From contig CM049307.1 in NCBI GenBank assembly GCA_026874595.1, positions 7,029,579 to 7,093,578 of the forward strand: a DNA stretch of 64,000 nucleotides. Direction: 5' to 3'. The notes beneath the pieces are model-generated. The model was not told the DNA's origin, did not search any database, and saw only the letters and a program-made list of their open reading frames with translations. Shown one piece after another: positions 42,420 through 54,876 of the stretch. The DNA is from Sipunculus nudus. Its lineage: Eukaryota; Annelida; Sipuncula; Golfingiida; Sipunculidae. Every line of letters starts with the position of its first letter. Positions within the stretch are counted from its first letter, which is position 1. Made by a program: the position numbers and the translations under genes.

Positions 42420-42545
42420 TGTACTGAAGATGCTGATGTAGTCAGCGCAAACAAATAACAAACCAGGGAAGTAAGGGAAGTAAAACATAAAAATATACAT
42501 CCTAAGTCTGTGAATGTTAGCGGCAACATATGGAAGTCCCCAGTC
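42420..42545 (-). repeat. Interspersed repeat, copy 2
   Basis: The inverted partner of 40046-40170, with an extra TTCCCTTAC duplication. The small ORFs that cross it are read through the repeat and are not genes. Confidence 0.7.
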
Positions 42546-42884
42546 AGATAACCTTGTACATTGAACAATAGACAATATACACACATACAATTGATAGACA
42601 AAATCAAACCCACAACAACAAGAGGAACTACGTCCAGTTATTTCTATGTACACATTCTCTTTACTATTGAATTTTGAATACACTTATGAAACGTTTGCCA
42701 ATATTAAACAATGATAAGACATACCTAACAATCACAATAAGGGAACATTTCTGTAATCTACTTCTAGAATATGTTTTTTCACCAGTTCCAACAATATATA
42801 GTACATGACATTTACTTGCATACTTATTCACCTGATATTTATAGAAATCGGAGATTGTTGAAAAATTAAAAAAAAAAATTGATT

Positions 42885-45800
42885 AAATTATCTGAGGCAA
42901 TAATTGACTCCACTTTTTCAAATGGGCACTAATTTTACCCTTCCTTTCAGCTATAATATATTCTTCTTTCTGAAGAGATACTACTAAAGATTAAAACTTG
43001 CAGAACAGATGTGTTTCACTTTTTCATTCCTTTCCTTTTTATATTGTGAGTTTATACAACATAATAATGGTGTTTACCATAATATTACTATCAGTAACAG
43101 GTAATACTCTAAAATTGATGGCATTTGATGTAATTTCTGGCATATTTATTCCAACCTGTTCCAACCATTCACATATTTTAAAATATAGATTTTTTTTGAC
43201 AATGCATTGACAAAATTAGTGAAATAATGATTCTTTTTACAAGAAACAAAAATCACATCTATCACTTCCTATAAATTTCCATTTATATAGCTGAGCATAG
43301 ACAGGTAATTATTAAAAATTTTATACTGGAATTCCCTGGTGTATCGGTCCGGTGATATATGGTATATAGCTGAGAAACGTTGTTCTTTTTCCTGGATTGA
43401 TACATTCAAGTATTCATCCCATTTAATCTTTCTGATACTAGTTATGTCTCCCATACATTTCTGATAAATTAACTTTGAGCTAAGCTGTGCAATGTCATGT
43501 GATACATTCTTGATAAAGACAATATTATTATATCTAATATCATGAACAGATTGCTGATAATCAAGTATGTTACGCAAGTTTCTGGGTATACAACTGATGA
43601 CTGACTGCAACTGAAATGTTTGTAAGGATGTTAAAGTAACATCCAAATCATTTATCTTTTAAAAGGATCCATCGGTATTCATAAGGTCACCTAAAAAGTT
43701 GATACCGATTAAAGAAAGTTTTCTAAAGAACACCGATTGATTTCCAATTGTAAACAACATATTATTCCATAACGGCTGAGATATTACTTCAGCGGTGCAC
43801 CCGGGTGTACAGTTGAACACATCAGCCCATGACATTAAACATGTTTTATAAAATGTAGGTACATAATTTAACTTTGGGATCTTATTAACATCAAAGTTCA
43901 TTCTGATGAAGTTCACACCTCCAATTATTGCAAGATGTTTTGTTACTAACTTAGTCCAGGGATTACCCTGTTCAAGAATTAATCTTTTTATCCACAGAAC
44001 TTGCTGAGCTTTTATCATTAATTTAACATCTGGTAGATTCAGACCATGTATTACTGTATTGGCTAAAACTGCAGTGTTGTACTTCACCTTTGCCTTTTTA
44101 CAATTCCATATAAATTTATTAACTGCACATTGTATATATTCAATAAAGCCTTTTGGTGGTTCACACATGTTTGTTACATATAAAATACTTGATATAATAA
44201 GAGAACGAACCACTTCAATGTTACCATAAACTGTCAATGATCGCTGTTGCCATAGATTAAGTACATGAATAATTTTTTCTTTAATTCTGGTAAAATTTTT
44301 TTCCATAACCATATCAGAATCATAGGAAAAATATATACCCAATATTCTTATAACATTTGCATATAAAATGACCCATTTACAATTCACTGACTTGTCCTGG
44401 TAATTTTTTATACCTGCCCAGCCATGCCGCCTCTGATTTTTCATAATTTACTTCAAGAGAGGTAAATCGTGAAAATTTTATTTAAAACTTCTACTAACTC
44501 TTCAAAAGAATTTACATCTTGTAGAAAGAAAGTTGAATCGTCAGCAAACATACACATTTTATGCTCTATGGTTGAAACTGTGATACCTCTGATATCTGTA
44601 TTGGTACGAATTTGTTGTGCTAAAACTTCAAGTACAAACATAAACAAATAACAAGCCATAGGATCTCCTTGCCGAGTGCCTCTTTCTATTGAAAAATAAC
44701 GACTGGTCTCTCCATTATTAATAATTGCACTCTGGAATTTAGTATACATACTCTTTATTCATGAAATAAAATTTTCACCAAATCCAATTTTCCTTAGTAC
44801 ACAATACATAAATACATGAGCAATTGAGTCAAAAGCTGGAGCAAAATCTGCTGCAAACATAAAACCAGATGTATCTTTTTGTTTACAATAATACATGACA
44901 TCATGTATTAACCTAATTGGTTCACCGATAAATCTTCCTTTGATAAAAGCACTTTGTTCTTTAGATATAATATTAGGTTATATTATTATTTATTATATAT
45001 ATTAATATTTTTTAGGTAATCTAGATGAAAAAAGTAGGCACTAATTCTCTCCCTTTCCTCTCTCCATTGTGCTCTGGAACGAATTATTATTCCTTCAGTA
45101 ATATAATTGTAATGTTCCTCTAAATGTTGCTTTGTTTCTTTATATTCTTTTAATACTGATTCATTTTCTGATTGACTCATTTTACATTCTAATTCTTTCA
45201 GTTTTCTTTCCAAATTTTTAATATCACTTCTTCTTTTTCGTGATTTTTTTTTTAAATTTTTTTATTGTAAATCCTCTTATTTTATATTTAATATACCCCC
45301 AGCTTTTTGACGGGTCACTGTTCTTAATCTCTGCTTTACATTCTATTATATATTTCTTTGATTCTTATGTGTAATGATTATCTTTCAGTAGGGAATTATT
45401 AAATTTCCAGTGTCCTTTGCCTGTTCTATTTACTTCCTGAAATGTAAGCTCCATAATAATGGCAGAATGATCAGTGTCTACTGACACAACAATATCTGTT
45501 TGTTTTACATATGACTGCATTTCATTAGAAACCAGAAAGTAATCTAAACGCCTCTGTGTTAAAGGTTTAAATCTTCTCCAGGTAAACTTTTTTATATTCT
45601 CCCAAATATCAATTAGATTAACTTCATGAATTATTAAATTTATCTCAGACACAACTCTTTCTTTTAGTGATACTTGTCCCCTATCAGCGTCGATGTGGTT
45701 TAAACATACATTTAAGTCACCCCCTATGAACACTTTTAAATCATCATCAAGACAGTTTTCTCTAATAACATTAATTAAATTTTCATAAAACTGAGCCTGT

Positions 45801-46150
45801 TCTGTCTCTGTGTTTAGAGCATATATATTACATAATAAGAGTCTTCATTTTAATAATATATATCTGCCATCTTTATCTATAATCACATCTTGAAATTTAA
45901 AGTCAAATTTTTCACCAAAAAATATCATAACTCCTCTACTAGAACTCCATGTGAACAGTACATTTGATCTCTCCATTGCTTAGACCAATTGTTAATATCT
46001 TCTGTTTTACTGTGAGACTCTTGAATATAACCCACCCCTTTAACACACCCATGTTTGTGAAACCAATTAAAAATTGTTCTTCTCTTTTCATACTTTCTCA
46101 TGCCTCTTACATTTAAGGATACTATATTAACACAATTTTCTCTATTTTAC
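42885..46150 (-). pseudogene. LINE ORF2 (endonuclease-reverse transcriptase), disrupted
   Basis: The APE-type endonuclease (about 46150-45380), pre-RT helix (45213-44986) and RT from the QSAFIKG motif onward (44970-44450, FADD box near 44545) are recognisable. The RT finger region is deleted. The C-terminal part (44440-42890) is well preserved, with several frameshifts. In an intact element it would nick DNA and prime reverse transcription at the target. This copy cannot. Confidence 0.85.
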
Positions 46151-46444
46151 ATAGCCATTAGTGAAGTGAGTTAAACATTTCAATATCATTCTTACTGTAC
46201 CTCCAATTACGTATAATAACTTCTGTTGTATGCATCAGTTACAAATATAATACAGACATCAATTTGACATAAACATATATTATGAACAATAAAAAGCATG
46301 AACCTCCAGATAAATCAAAGGGTATTTGGGCCTGCTTCTCATTCTTACCATCATAGACTAACAATTAGAATTTAAAATAAGTTATCACATTACATGTTCA
46401 GTTCTTAAATATTAAGTTTTCCAATATTAATTTAAATGTAATAA

Positions 46445-47295
46445 CTAGTGTGAGAACAATTCCTCAGGGTTATCACCATAGTGAACTTGAACAATGTGAT
46501 CAGCATCATTTCTATCCTTGGCAAATATTTTGCCATTCCAAGTCCAAGCAGTTTGTACCTTTGGGTCATTTTTAACGCTGTTGAAAACTTGAACCAGTTC
46601 TTTGCAAAAATCATCAACAATCATGACACCTGAATGTTTAAGCTGTTTCCTCTCTGTTTGTCTTGCTTTTCTATCATCTATATTTTCAAATCTGACAATT
46701 ATTGGCCTTGACTTATTCTGACTTTTTTTACCCACTCTATGTGCAGTATCTATGGCTTGTACAGGCATGTTCATATGCATTTTTTCATTCAACAGTTTAT
46801 GAACAGTTTCTTTACAGTTTTCATCTGTTACTATTTCTGAGACACCAGTAATTCTTACGTTCAGCCTTCGAGAGTACTGCTCATTATTTACAGCCAGTAC
46901 TTTTGCTTGGTGAGCTTTCTCTTTAGTGTCCTGAGATTAGTTTCTCAGGTCACTATTTTCTCTTTCCAACCTGGCAACCTTTCTCCTCAAAGCATCTGTT
47001 TTGGTTTCTAGTTCAAATACTCTAGATTCCATTTTTTCTAAATATGTATCAATGAAAGCTTTGAATTCATTACTTTTCTCTATTTTGAGTTGCACAAGCA
47101 TATTACTGAGTACTTGTTCTGTTACTACCCCTTCTGCCATCTCTTTGTTTAGATTTTCACTATTACCTGCCACTTTTTTCAAACTGAATTTAGTTTTTTT
47201 ACTGATATACGAGAACACTCTGGGGATGAACTAGCAATACTTGAAGAACTAGATAATGTATTCCTTAATCTCTTCCTGTCATCATCCCTAGACAT
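46445..47295 (-). pseudogene. LINE ORF1 (RNA-binding chaperone type), disrupted
   Basis: The start codon is at 47293-47295. One frameshift near 47.21 kb and one in-frame stop at 46937-46939 interrupt an otherwise open frame to 46445. The order is low-complexity Ser-rich start, coiled coil, then the RRM-like half with the conserved AHRVG and RPIIVRF motifs of L1 ORF1 proteins. It acts in cis with LINE RNA in intact members of the family. Confidence 0.8.
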
Positions 47296-47459
47296 ATCAA
47301 AGTGAAGTATGTTACACTGTTATCATATGAATATAAATAGGCCCAAAATTATATAAAGGATTTACATGATATGTATCATTCTTATATATTATATCACAAC
47401 AAACATGTATATCAAATAAATGAAAGCTCACAATATTTATAATGTGATATGATATATAT

Positions 47460-47990
47460 AATAATAATGGGTGTATTTACTTTAATGTAAACACAACGCT
47501 CAGTTCCAACCTTTTACTCATGTACTGTAGGGCTTTGACAGGTGTGTCAAGGCACCCAGTGGGCAGAACAATGGGCACTGGCTATTGAAATTCTATTGAA
47601 TTTAGAAAAAGTATAATTTTCAGAGTTACATGAATCTCAAACCTTTGAAATGTATTTGGAACAGAAAGCTAGTCTATTAAACTAGTTTATGTCAAATTAT
47701 TGAAATGGTACTTGCCCTCAAAGCATATGAATTTGATGATAATTTGAGAGCCTCAAAGCATGACACCTTTGACAAAATATGTAAAGACTGGATGAAAGTC
47801 ATGGAGAAGGGGAGGGGCTTCAGGTATAAAGACCAGCTGTCTGAAATGCTTTTCGACCCAACCCACAATAATCATATATATATATTTTTGAGAGACCAGT
47901 TAGTTTCCCATGCATGTAACAGCTTTGTCCGTTCGTATGTACACCCTTCATAATACACTCCACAAAAAACTTACATAATCTTTAAACTTG
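47460..47990 (+). repeat. Repeat-derived segment with a short open frame
   Basis: An 82-codon ORF (47705-47953) has a charged, plausible peptide (FDKICKDWMKVMEKG), but its end lies in a segment inverted at 39.85 kb, so it is repeat DNA. The source family is not recognised. The terminal AATACACTCCACAAAAAACT matches the arms of the 39.7-kb element. Confidence 0.45.
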
Positions 47991-48748
47991 CATAATCATA
48001 TCATTTTTTTTTCAATAGATCTTGACCATGCGTGGAGGTTGGGCATGCCTGGCGGCATCACCCTTCCGCAAGAAGTTGTTTCGACTCGAAACGAATCTAT
48101 TCTGTTTCGGCAAAGTGGGACGGCCGGGAATACTAGTCTCAACTGTTAAACTTCAAAATCAAAATTTGTTACATTGTTAAAAATTTGAAACACCTTCTTG
48201 TACATTTCACATTCGCAGCTGACAAAATTAAACTTTTTCCGTAAAGTCTTTACCACATGTTTATTTAAGTACCCATGAGACAATTCTTGTCGAACACACC
48301 TGAACGGACTAGATTGCGCGCTTCACTACAATATAACCGCGCCGCTGGTGTATTTAAAAGCGCCGATGCATTGTTGGGGTCAAAAATTAACTCCAAATAT
48401 CCCTCAACAGCGCAGTGTTTTCCGGCATTTGTTGGTAATATACCTGCATAATTTTCGCCCTGCTGCCACCTGGAGTATTAAGAGTGATTTACAGTTTAAT
48501 ATTATTTTACCCTATGAAATCTAGAATCCTGATTATAGATCCAAACCAAGACATCGTAGAGTCCTTCCATGTGTAAGTTTTCAAATGGAAATAATGTGTG
48601 CTTTTTGAGTAAGAGGTTCGGACAAAGATACTTATACGTATTACGTATATACATAAATACACGATTGTAAAAATTATATCCTCACTTGGGCAATATACGG
48701 GTCAAAACCTGTTTCCTTCTAATAATGTTGTTCAAAATATTTTCTCAG

Positions 48749-48872
48749 AGCGTGAACGAGAAGGATCACGTTGGACAGATTCCTCTTCACAAGGCGGCCA
48801 TGAACGGTTGGTACGACTGTGTGTGCTACCTCGTCAATAGAGGCGCTGCTGTCAACACAGGTGATGTGTCAG
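48749..48872 (+). CDS. Ankyrin-repeat gene, internal exon (124 nt)
   Basis: The acceptor ATTTTCTCAG ends at 48748 and the donor TCAG/GTGAGC is at 48872/48873. The frame gives VNEKDHVGQIPLHKAAMNGW followed by a CVCYLVNRGAAVNTGDVS segment: one full ankyrin repeat (GxTPLHxAAxxG pattern with Ile for Thr) and the beta-turn of the next. It starts on a codon boundary and ends with one extra base, matching the two-base start of the exon at 61697. Ankyrin repeats are protein-binding scaffolds. The rest of the protein lies outside the window, so the gene cannot be named. Confidence 0.85.
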
Positions 48873-49149
48873 GTGAGCCTATCAGAAACTAGATGTGGTT
48901 AGACAATGGTCCTCAGAGGGCCTCTCGTTTCCGCTAATGCTGGACTAGTTTAGATACGGGTGAAAATGAAGTAAAATTTGAACAAGGCCTACAGGCCTAA
49001 TGCGAACCTGTGCATTGGGATATATATACACCAGGTATAATGCTTCAATGCTGGACCATTACTTTTCCTGTATATGAACAATGCAAGTACTAAACATTTT
49101 GAATAAGAAACAATTACACAAACTCACTGATGATATTCTGCCATGGGTA

Positions 49150-49470
49150 CACTCAACACAAAATTGATTGTAGCTGGCACCACCAGTCTTGTATACATCG
49201 AAGCTATCAGAGATATATACATATGCCCAATTTCAGACTGATATATTAAACCCCTCCTGAGAAATAAGCAGGGACACACATTGTGTAGGTGGCACCATCA
49301 GTCTTGTATACGACAAAGCTATTCGATATGTATAAATATGCCGAATTTCAGGGTGATATATCAAATCCCTTTGTAGAAATAAGCAGGTACATACACTGTG
49401 CAAAGGTCATTGTAGGTGGCGACACCTGTCTTATGAGCGAGAAAGCCACCAAAGACACATAGACAGGTCA
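49150..49470. repeat. About 120-bp tandem repeat, three copies
   Basis: Each unit has GAAATAAGCAGG followed by ACA-CA-CTGTG and GTAGGTGGC(A/G)CCACCAGTCTT, at about 49175, 49290 and 49412. The last copy is more diverged. Confidence 0.7.
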
Positions 49471-49794
49471 AAATATTAAGCCTTGAGTCTGATGCATGGG
49501 GCTGACCAGGCGAGATAGGCAGTTGCCCCAAGTGAACTGTGACAAACTGCTGGCTCAGGCTACTGCACTGAGTGAACTCATGACCTGCACCTGGCTAGAC
49601 TGAGTTAACATTTGACCTGTACCTTGCTGCACTGAGAACTCTTGACCTGTTGTCTAATCTGATACAGTTGGCAGTCTGCCAAAACTATGAATAGATCAAG
49701 ACTGACCTTGGGCCTGTTGCCAAATCTGAAATAGTAGCCACACCATTGCATAAGATCACAGATTGGCTCCACATGCAACCCTGAGGAGCATGAC

Positions 49795-49905
49795 ACCCAT
49801 GAGGTGATCACATGATACTCGTCAGGTGATCACATGCTACCCATGAGGTGATCACATGGTGCCCATGAGGTGTTCACATGTCAGCCATGAGGTGATCACA
49901 TGCCT
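49795..49905. repeat. 22-24-bp repeat with TGATCA, five copies
   Basis: A CCATGAGGTGATCACATG unit occurs about five times, each with a TGATCA or TGTTCA palindrome. Confidence 0.85.
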
Positions 49906-50479
49906 TGTGCTTGGCTGCACTGACTGAACTCTTGACCTATATCTGGCTGCACTGAATGAATTCTTGATCTGTTGCCAAATCTGAAAACCTATTTAAACAT
50001 ACAGAAAGAATCTTGGCCTGTTGGTAAATCTGTTTACACATACTAAAAGACTTTGGCTAAAATGAATTTTTTTCAAGCCCAAATATTCATAAACCTTTTA
50101 TCAAAATATCTAGAATAATAAAAGATGCAGTCCTTTCATTGTTAAAGGTCCAATAATTCTGCCGAAAATCATTCAAGTAAACTTGAACAAAGGCCACGTA
50201 AGAATATTTTTTAGTGCAATGTTGAAGAAGTTATAATTGAAACAACAAGTTTGTAGGAGAACACTATTGCAGTCCACAGTTTGAACTAGACATAATAATG
50301 GCCATAAGAACAACTTAAGCTTTTCACGACTCAACCAAAACTCAACAAACTCAATCTGTTATTATATGATTGAAAGAACCATTTCCTAGGATAACTCTTT
50401 TGAAAAACTGAACGATTTAACTTGACAGTTTCATCATAAACATTTTAAGCTGAAAGAGGCTAAAATTATGAGGTTTTTG

Positions 50480-50950
50480 CTCATAAAGAAAGTTAATGTA
50501 GGTGGCACTACGTAATTTGTAACTTCAAATATGAGTCATGTGACCAACATTTGCACAATACTTGGTAATGCTAGCTTCTGTCATTTCTGAGATTACTATG
50601 TCAGTATGCTTACTTGGCCAAATGATTCAGTTCAAATTCATGTAACTCCGCTAAAATTCATCAAATGTAAACCATTTAAACAAACTTGAGGGAGATGGTA
50701 TACAAGATTATTTCTGTGAAATATTGAACAATTTGGCCAGACCATATCGTCAGAGAAGATTTTTAAAGTCTTTTTAGCTTTTTCTCTATAAAATCTAAGA
50801 CAATGCAGAGTTTTTCAGATGGCTAATTTTTTGCATTAAATTTCATGATGCTAGCTCCAGTTGTTTTCGAGAGAGTATGGGTCAACGTACAGATGAAGTA
50901 CCCAGGACGCCGCTACGCCATCGCATTAGCTCACAGGTTCGCTAAAAATT
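50480..50950. repeat. Interspersed repeat, uninterrupted copy
   Basis: About 450 bp, from a TGTAGGTGGCACTACG string to an AGCTCACAGGTTCGC end. It matches 51830-53350 after removal of the element at 51.96-53.0 kb. Diverged related blocks lie between the two at about 51.3-51.8 kb. Confidence 0.75.
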
Positions 50951-51829
50951 ACTACAGATGCATACTGAATGCAAAATTATAATACAGATACATCTCACTG
51001 ATGGCAAAATGTTGAATTAAGTTGAGTATGGATACCAATTATTTATAATCAATGTACAGCCGTCTTTATATATGCGCAGAGAGCTGTATACCTGTGATTG
51101 TAAACATTGCCTGGCATGAGGAATATTTAAAATAATAAATCTACAATTTTTAAAAGCTTTTAAAAACATTCTTGTCAATATTAACCATAGATAACCTGAA
51201 ATCTAAATGTCCAGAGGCATGATGTAACGGATGCTGATAAACTGGTGCCAGACTAGATGTATCTGCTTTACACAGCTTACATATATGGTAAAATGACTCG
51301 TTTCAATCTTTATAATTCAGCCAAAATTCATTCTTTGGAACCATAAAAGACAATTATTATAAGAATTATTCAGGGGATTATTCTTGTAAAATATTAAATA
51401 GATTGGCCTCAGTGGCGTCAGTCGAAAAACGTTTTGCAGGTTTATAACTCATATAGGAAAACATAGCAAAATGGATAAGGTAAGCTTCCCATAAGTCAGC
51501 CAAAAATCACTAAACCAAAACCATTTGAACAAACTTGAATTATCAACATCTAAGGATAATTAATGTATGAGATTTAAGAATTTGGCCCTGTGGTTTTTTA
51601 GAAGAAGATCTGTGTAGCCACTGAGCTAAAATGGGTTGTTGTGGCATATGACTAAATTCAGCATCCCATAACTCAGCAAAAAGTCCCTGAATTGAGACCA
51701 GTTGAACATACCTCAGAAAGCACTACCCTAGGATCATTTCTGTGCAATATTAAACAATTTGGCCATATGGTTTCAGAGAAAAATTTTTTGTAGTCCTCAG
51801 TATGATACGGACATTGATGACCCCCGTAC

Positions 51830-53350
51830 TATAAAGGCCGATGCAGGTGGCGCCACCAATACCTCAATTTCAGATATGACTCATGTGACCACTATTGGCA
51901 TAATATTTGGTGATGATAGCTCCAGCCGTTTCTGAGATTGTAGTTTCAGTATGCTTTTTTTTTAGCCCTCAGCCCTTAGGCTGATGGGCTATTGTTGTCA
52001 CCCAAGCTGTCCGTCCGTCCGTCCGTCCGTCCGGCGTCCGTTAACTTTTACCTTGTGAGCGGGATATCTTGAAAAGGATTCACCGTCAGAATTTTATTTC
52101 CTCGGTAAAGATGTATATCGACAAAATCTCGGTCAAGTTCGAAGATGGGTGACCTTGACCTATTTTTCTACATTTTAGAGCTGATTATAGAAAAACACTT
52201 AGATGCTTATTACTCAGTAACCATTTGGTAGATTTTCACAAAAGGTACTATGATTATTGGGACTGATAGTTTGTACCTGGTACACAAGTTTGGTGGCGCC
52301 ACCTACAATTTCTGATTTTTAATTAATTTTTATCTGATTTTTCAACTTTGGGCTTGTGAGCGGGATATCTCTAAAAGGATTCACCGTAGGAATATTATTT
52401 TTTCGGTGAAGATGTATATTGACAAAATCTCGGTCAAGTTCGAAGATGGGTGACCTTGACCTATTTTTCTACGTTTTAGAGCTGATTATAGAAAAAACAT
52501 TTAGAAGCTTATTTCTCAGGAACCATTTGGTGGATTTTCACAATACTTACTATGATCATAGGGACTGATGGTCTGTAACTGCTGCACGAGTTTGGGGGCG
52601 TCACCTACAATTTCTGATTTTTAATGAATTTTTCTTGGATTTTTCAACTTTGTCCTTGTGAGCGGGATATCTCTTAAATGATTCACAATAGGAATTTTAT
52701 TTCTTTGGTGAAGATGTATATGGACAAAATCTCGGTCAAGTTCGAAGATGGGTGACCTTGATCTACTTTTCAAGGTCACAGAGCTTATAATAGAATAAAA
52801 CTGAGAAGCTTATATTTCAGGAAGCATTTGGTGGATTGTTATGAATCATGGTACATACCTCTCCATTTTAAATTTATAACTGAGACATGTACAGATATAC
52901 ATCCATGTGAGAACAGATATTTAGTACTTGTTACTGTTACCACCTCTAAACACTGTTCTTTTGGCTGAGGGCTTTTGTCAGCTTCTGCTGATATTCTAGT
53001 TTGAACAGATGACTAAGTTCAACTTCCTGTAACTCGGCCAAAAATAACCGAACTTAAACCATTTGAACAAACTTGATAGAGTTTGTTCCAAGAATCATTT
53101 CTGTAAAATATTGGTCAATTTGGCTGAACAGTTTCAGAGAAGAAGATTTTTAAAGCTTATTTAGCTTTTTCCCTATAAAATCTAAGAAAATTCAGTCAGC
53201 CAAAAATAAGCAAAATCTTTTAAAAGATTAATGTTTTGCATATATTTTCGTGATGCCAACTTATGCCGTTTTCAAGATAGTATGGGTTAACGTAGAGACG
53301 ACGGCCGACGGACACTATCGCATAAGCTCACAGGTTCGCAAAAAATACGA
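51830..53350. repeat. Interspersed repeat, copy split by an insertion
   Basis: The left part 51830-51955 and right part 53003-53345 together match 50480-50950. The break follows a TCAGTATGCTT string shared by both copies. Confidence 0.75.
51960..53003. mobile_element. Nested element with AGCCCTCAGCC terminal repeats
   Basis: AGCCCTCAGCC (51964-51974) is inverted as GGCTGAGGGCT (52963-52973). A TCCG run follows the left end. Inside are three tandem units of about 305 bp (starts near 52055, 52360 and 52665), each with TTGTGAGCGGGATATCT and AAGTTCGAAGATGGGTGACC. There is no coding capacity; non-autonomous DNA element is inferred. Confidence 0.75.
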
Positions 53351-53479
53351 CAAACAGAAACAGGTATTTATCAATATGCATGAGGGAAAAAATGTTACTG
53401 GATCAAATGATATGTAAGATATAAGAAGATATGTCTGAAAAAAAAATCTGCAATAGAAAATCACTGAATGTAGTCTGTT

Positions 53480-54876
53480 AGCCATATTTGATTTTGAGCA
53501 AGTCTATAATTCAATAGGTCTGGAGCCCTTATAGGCACCAATGATCCATGTGAAATTGGGAAAGCTGCAGTAGGTTGTTGTTGAATTATCGCGCGCGAAA
53601 GACAATCAGCGATCGGGCTCTGGTGGCCATATTGGAATTCGGACAGGTCTGTTATTTAAAAGGTCTCGAGCCCCTACAGGTACCAATCATCCCTGTGAAT
53701 TTGGGAAAGCTTGTTGTTGTTGAGTTAATGCGTGCGAAAGAAAATCATCGATTTGGCTATTGCAGCTATATTTGAATTCAGACAGGTCTGTTTTTCAATA
53801 GGTCAGGAGCCCTCATAGGTACCAAACATCCCTGTGCATTTGGGAAAGTTGCAGTAGGTTATTGCTGAGTTATCGCGTGCTAAAGGAAATCAGCGATGGG
53901 GCTATTGTGGCCATATTGGAACTCCGACAGGTCTGTAATTCAAAAGGTCGGTAGCCCTCACGGGTACCAACCATCCCAGTGAATTTTGGAAAGCTGAAGT
54001 ATGTTGTTGCTGATTAATCGCGCGCTTAAGAAAATCAGCAATCGGGCTGTGGCGGCCATATTGGAATTCCGACAAGTCTTTAATTCGATAAGTCTGGAGC
54101 CATCATAGGTACCAATCATCCCTGTGAATTTGGGAAAGCTGCAGTAGGTTGTTGTTGAGTTAATGCGTGCGAAAGAAAATCAGCGATTGGGTTGTGGCGG
54201 CCATATTGGAATCCGACAGGTCTGTAATTCGATTGGTCTGGAGCCCTCATAGGTACCAATCATTCCTGATAATTCCGGAAAGCTGCAGTATGTTGTTGTT
54301 GAGTAATTGCATGCGAAAGAAAATCATCGATTTGGCTATTGCAGCCATATTGGAATTCCGACAGGTCTGTAATTCAATAGGTCTGGAGCCCCTTCAGATA
54401 CCAATCATCCCTGTGAATTTGGGAAAGCTGCAGTAGGTTGTTGTTGAGTTATCGTGCACGAAAAAAAAATCAGCGATCGGGCTGTGGCCGCCATATTGGA
54501 ATTCCAATAGATCTGTAACTAATAAGGTCTGATGCCCCTACAGGTACCAATCATCTCTATGGATTTTTTGAAAGCTGCAATAGGTGGTTCTTGCGAAATA
54601 AAATCGGCAATCGGGCTGTGGCGGCCATATTGGAATTTAGACAGGTCTGTTATTCAATAAGTCTGGAGCCCTCATAGGCACTAATCATCCCTGTGAATTT
54701 GGGAAAGCTGCAGAAGGTTGTTGTTGAGTTGTCGCGCACGAAAGACAATCAGCGATTGGGCTCTGGCGGCCATATTGGAATTCAGACAGGTCTGTTATTT
54801 AATAGGTCTGGAGCCCTCATAGGTACCAATCATCCCTGTGAATTTGGGAAAGCTTGTTGTTGTTGAATTAAAGATG
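53480..54876. repeat. 145-bp satellite array, about ten copies
   Basis: CATATTGGAATTC-type strings recur at 53628, 53766, 53912, 54057, 54202, 54346, 54492, 54626 and 54771 (spacing 134-146). Units also share GGTACCAATCATCCCTGTGA and a GCGCGCGAAAG segment. ORFs across it are by-products. The array resumes at 58821 after the LINE. Confidence 0.92.

Larger units (their letters stand above)
42885..47300 (-). mobile_element. Nearly full-length L1-like LINE with RT deletion
   Basis: A leftward element of about 4.4 kb. ORF1 (about 47295-46445) has an acidic/Ser start (MSRDDDRKR), a coiled coil (METRVFELETKTD-like region near 47.0 kb) and an RRM-type part with IDTAHRVGKK near 46.73 kb. ORF2 (about 46150-42890) follows. 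It starts with the endonuclease (SLNVRGMRKYEKRRTIFNW), then GGDLNVCLNHID, RRLDYFLVSNEM and TDHSAIIM, the RT with QSAFIKGRF, RQGDPMACYLF and FADDSTFF, and the C-terminal domain ending in KKWSQLLPQII. A low-complexity TTATTATT join near 44985 replaces several hundred bases between the pre-RT helix and RT. Stops and frameshifts make it inactive. A T-rich 3' end lies near 42870. Confidence 0.9.
33847..48748 (+). other. Large ankyrin-gene intron (14.9 kb)
   Basis: The intron starts GTAAGT and ends CTCAG. It contains a CT/TA microsatellite, a 40-bp minisatellite, inverted-repeat elements and an almost complete L1-like LINE in the opposite orientation. Stretches without a named repeat (about 35.1-37.9, 38.95-39.6 and 40.2-42.4 kb) show no gene that I can support. 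Confidence 0.6.

Noticed and set aside
42375-42683. 102-codon leftward ORF with hydrophobic stretches
   Set aside because: It overlaps an interspersed repeat also present at 40.05-40.17 kb and has no exon signals.
53575-54436. ORFs of 66 and 89 codons in the satellite
   Set aside because: They follow the 145-bp satellite unit, which is not a multiple of three overall and changes frame between copies.
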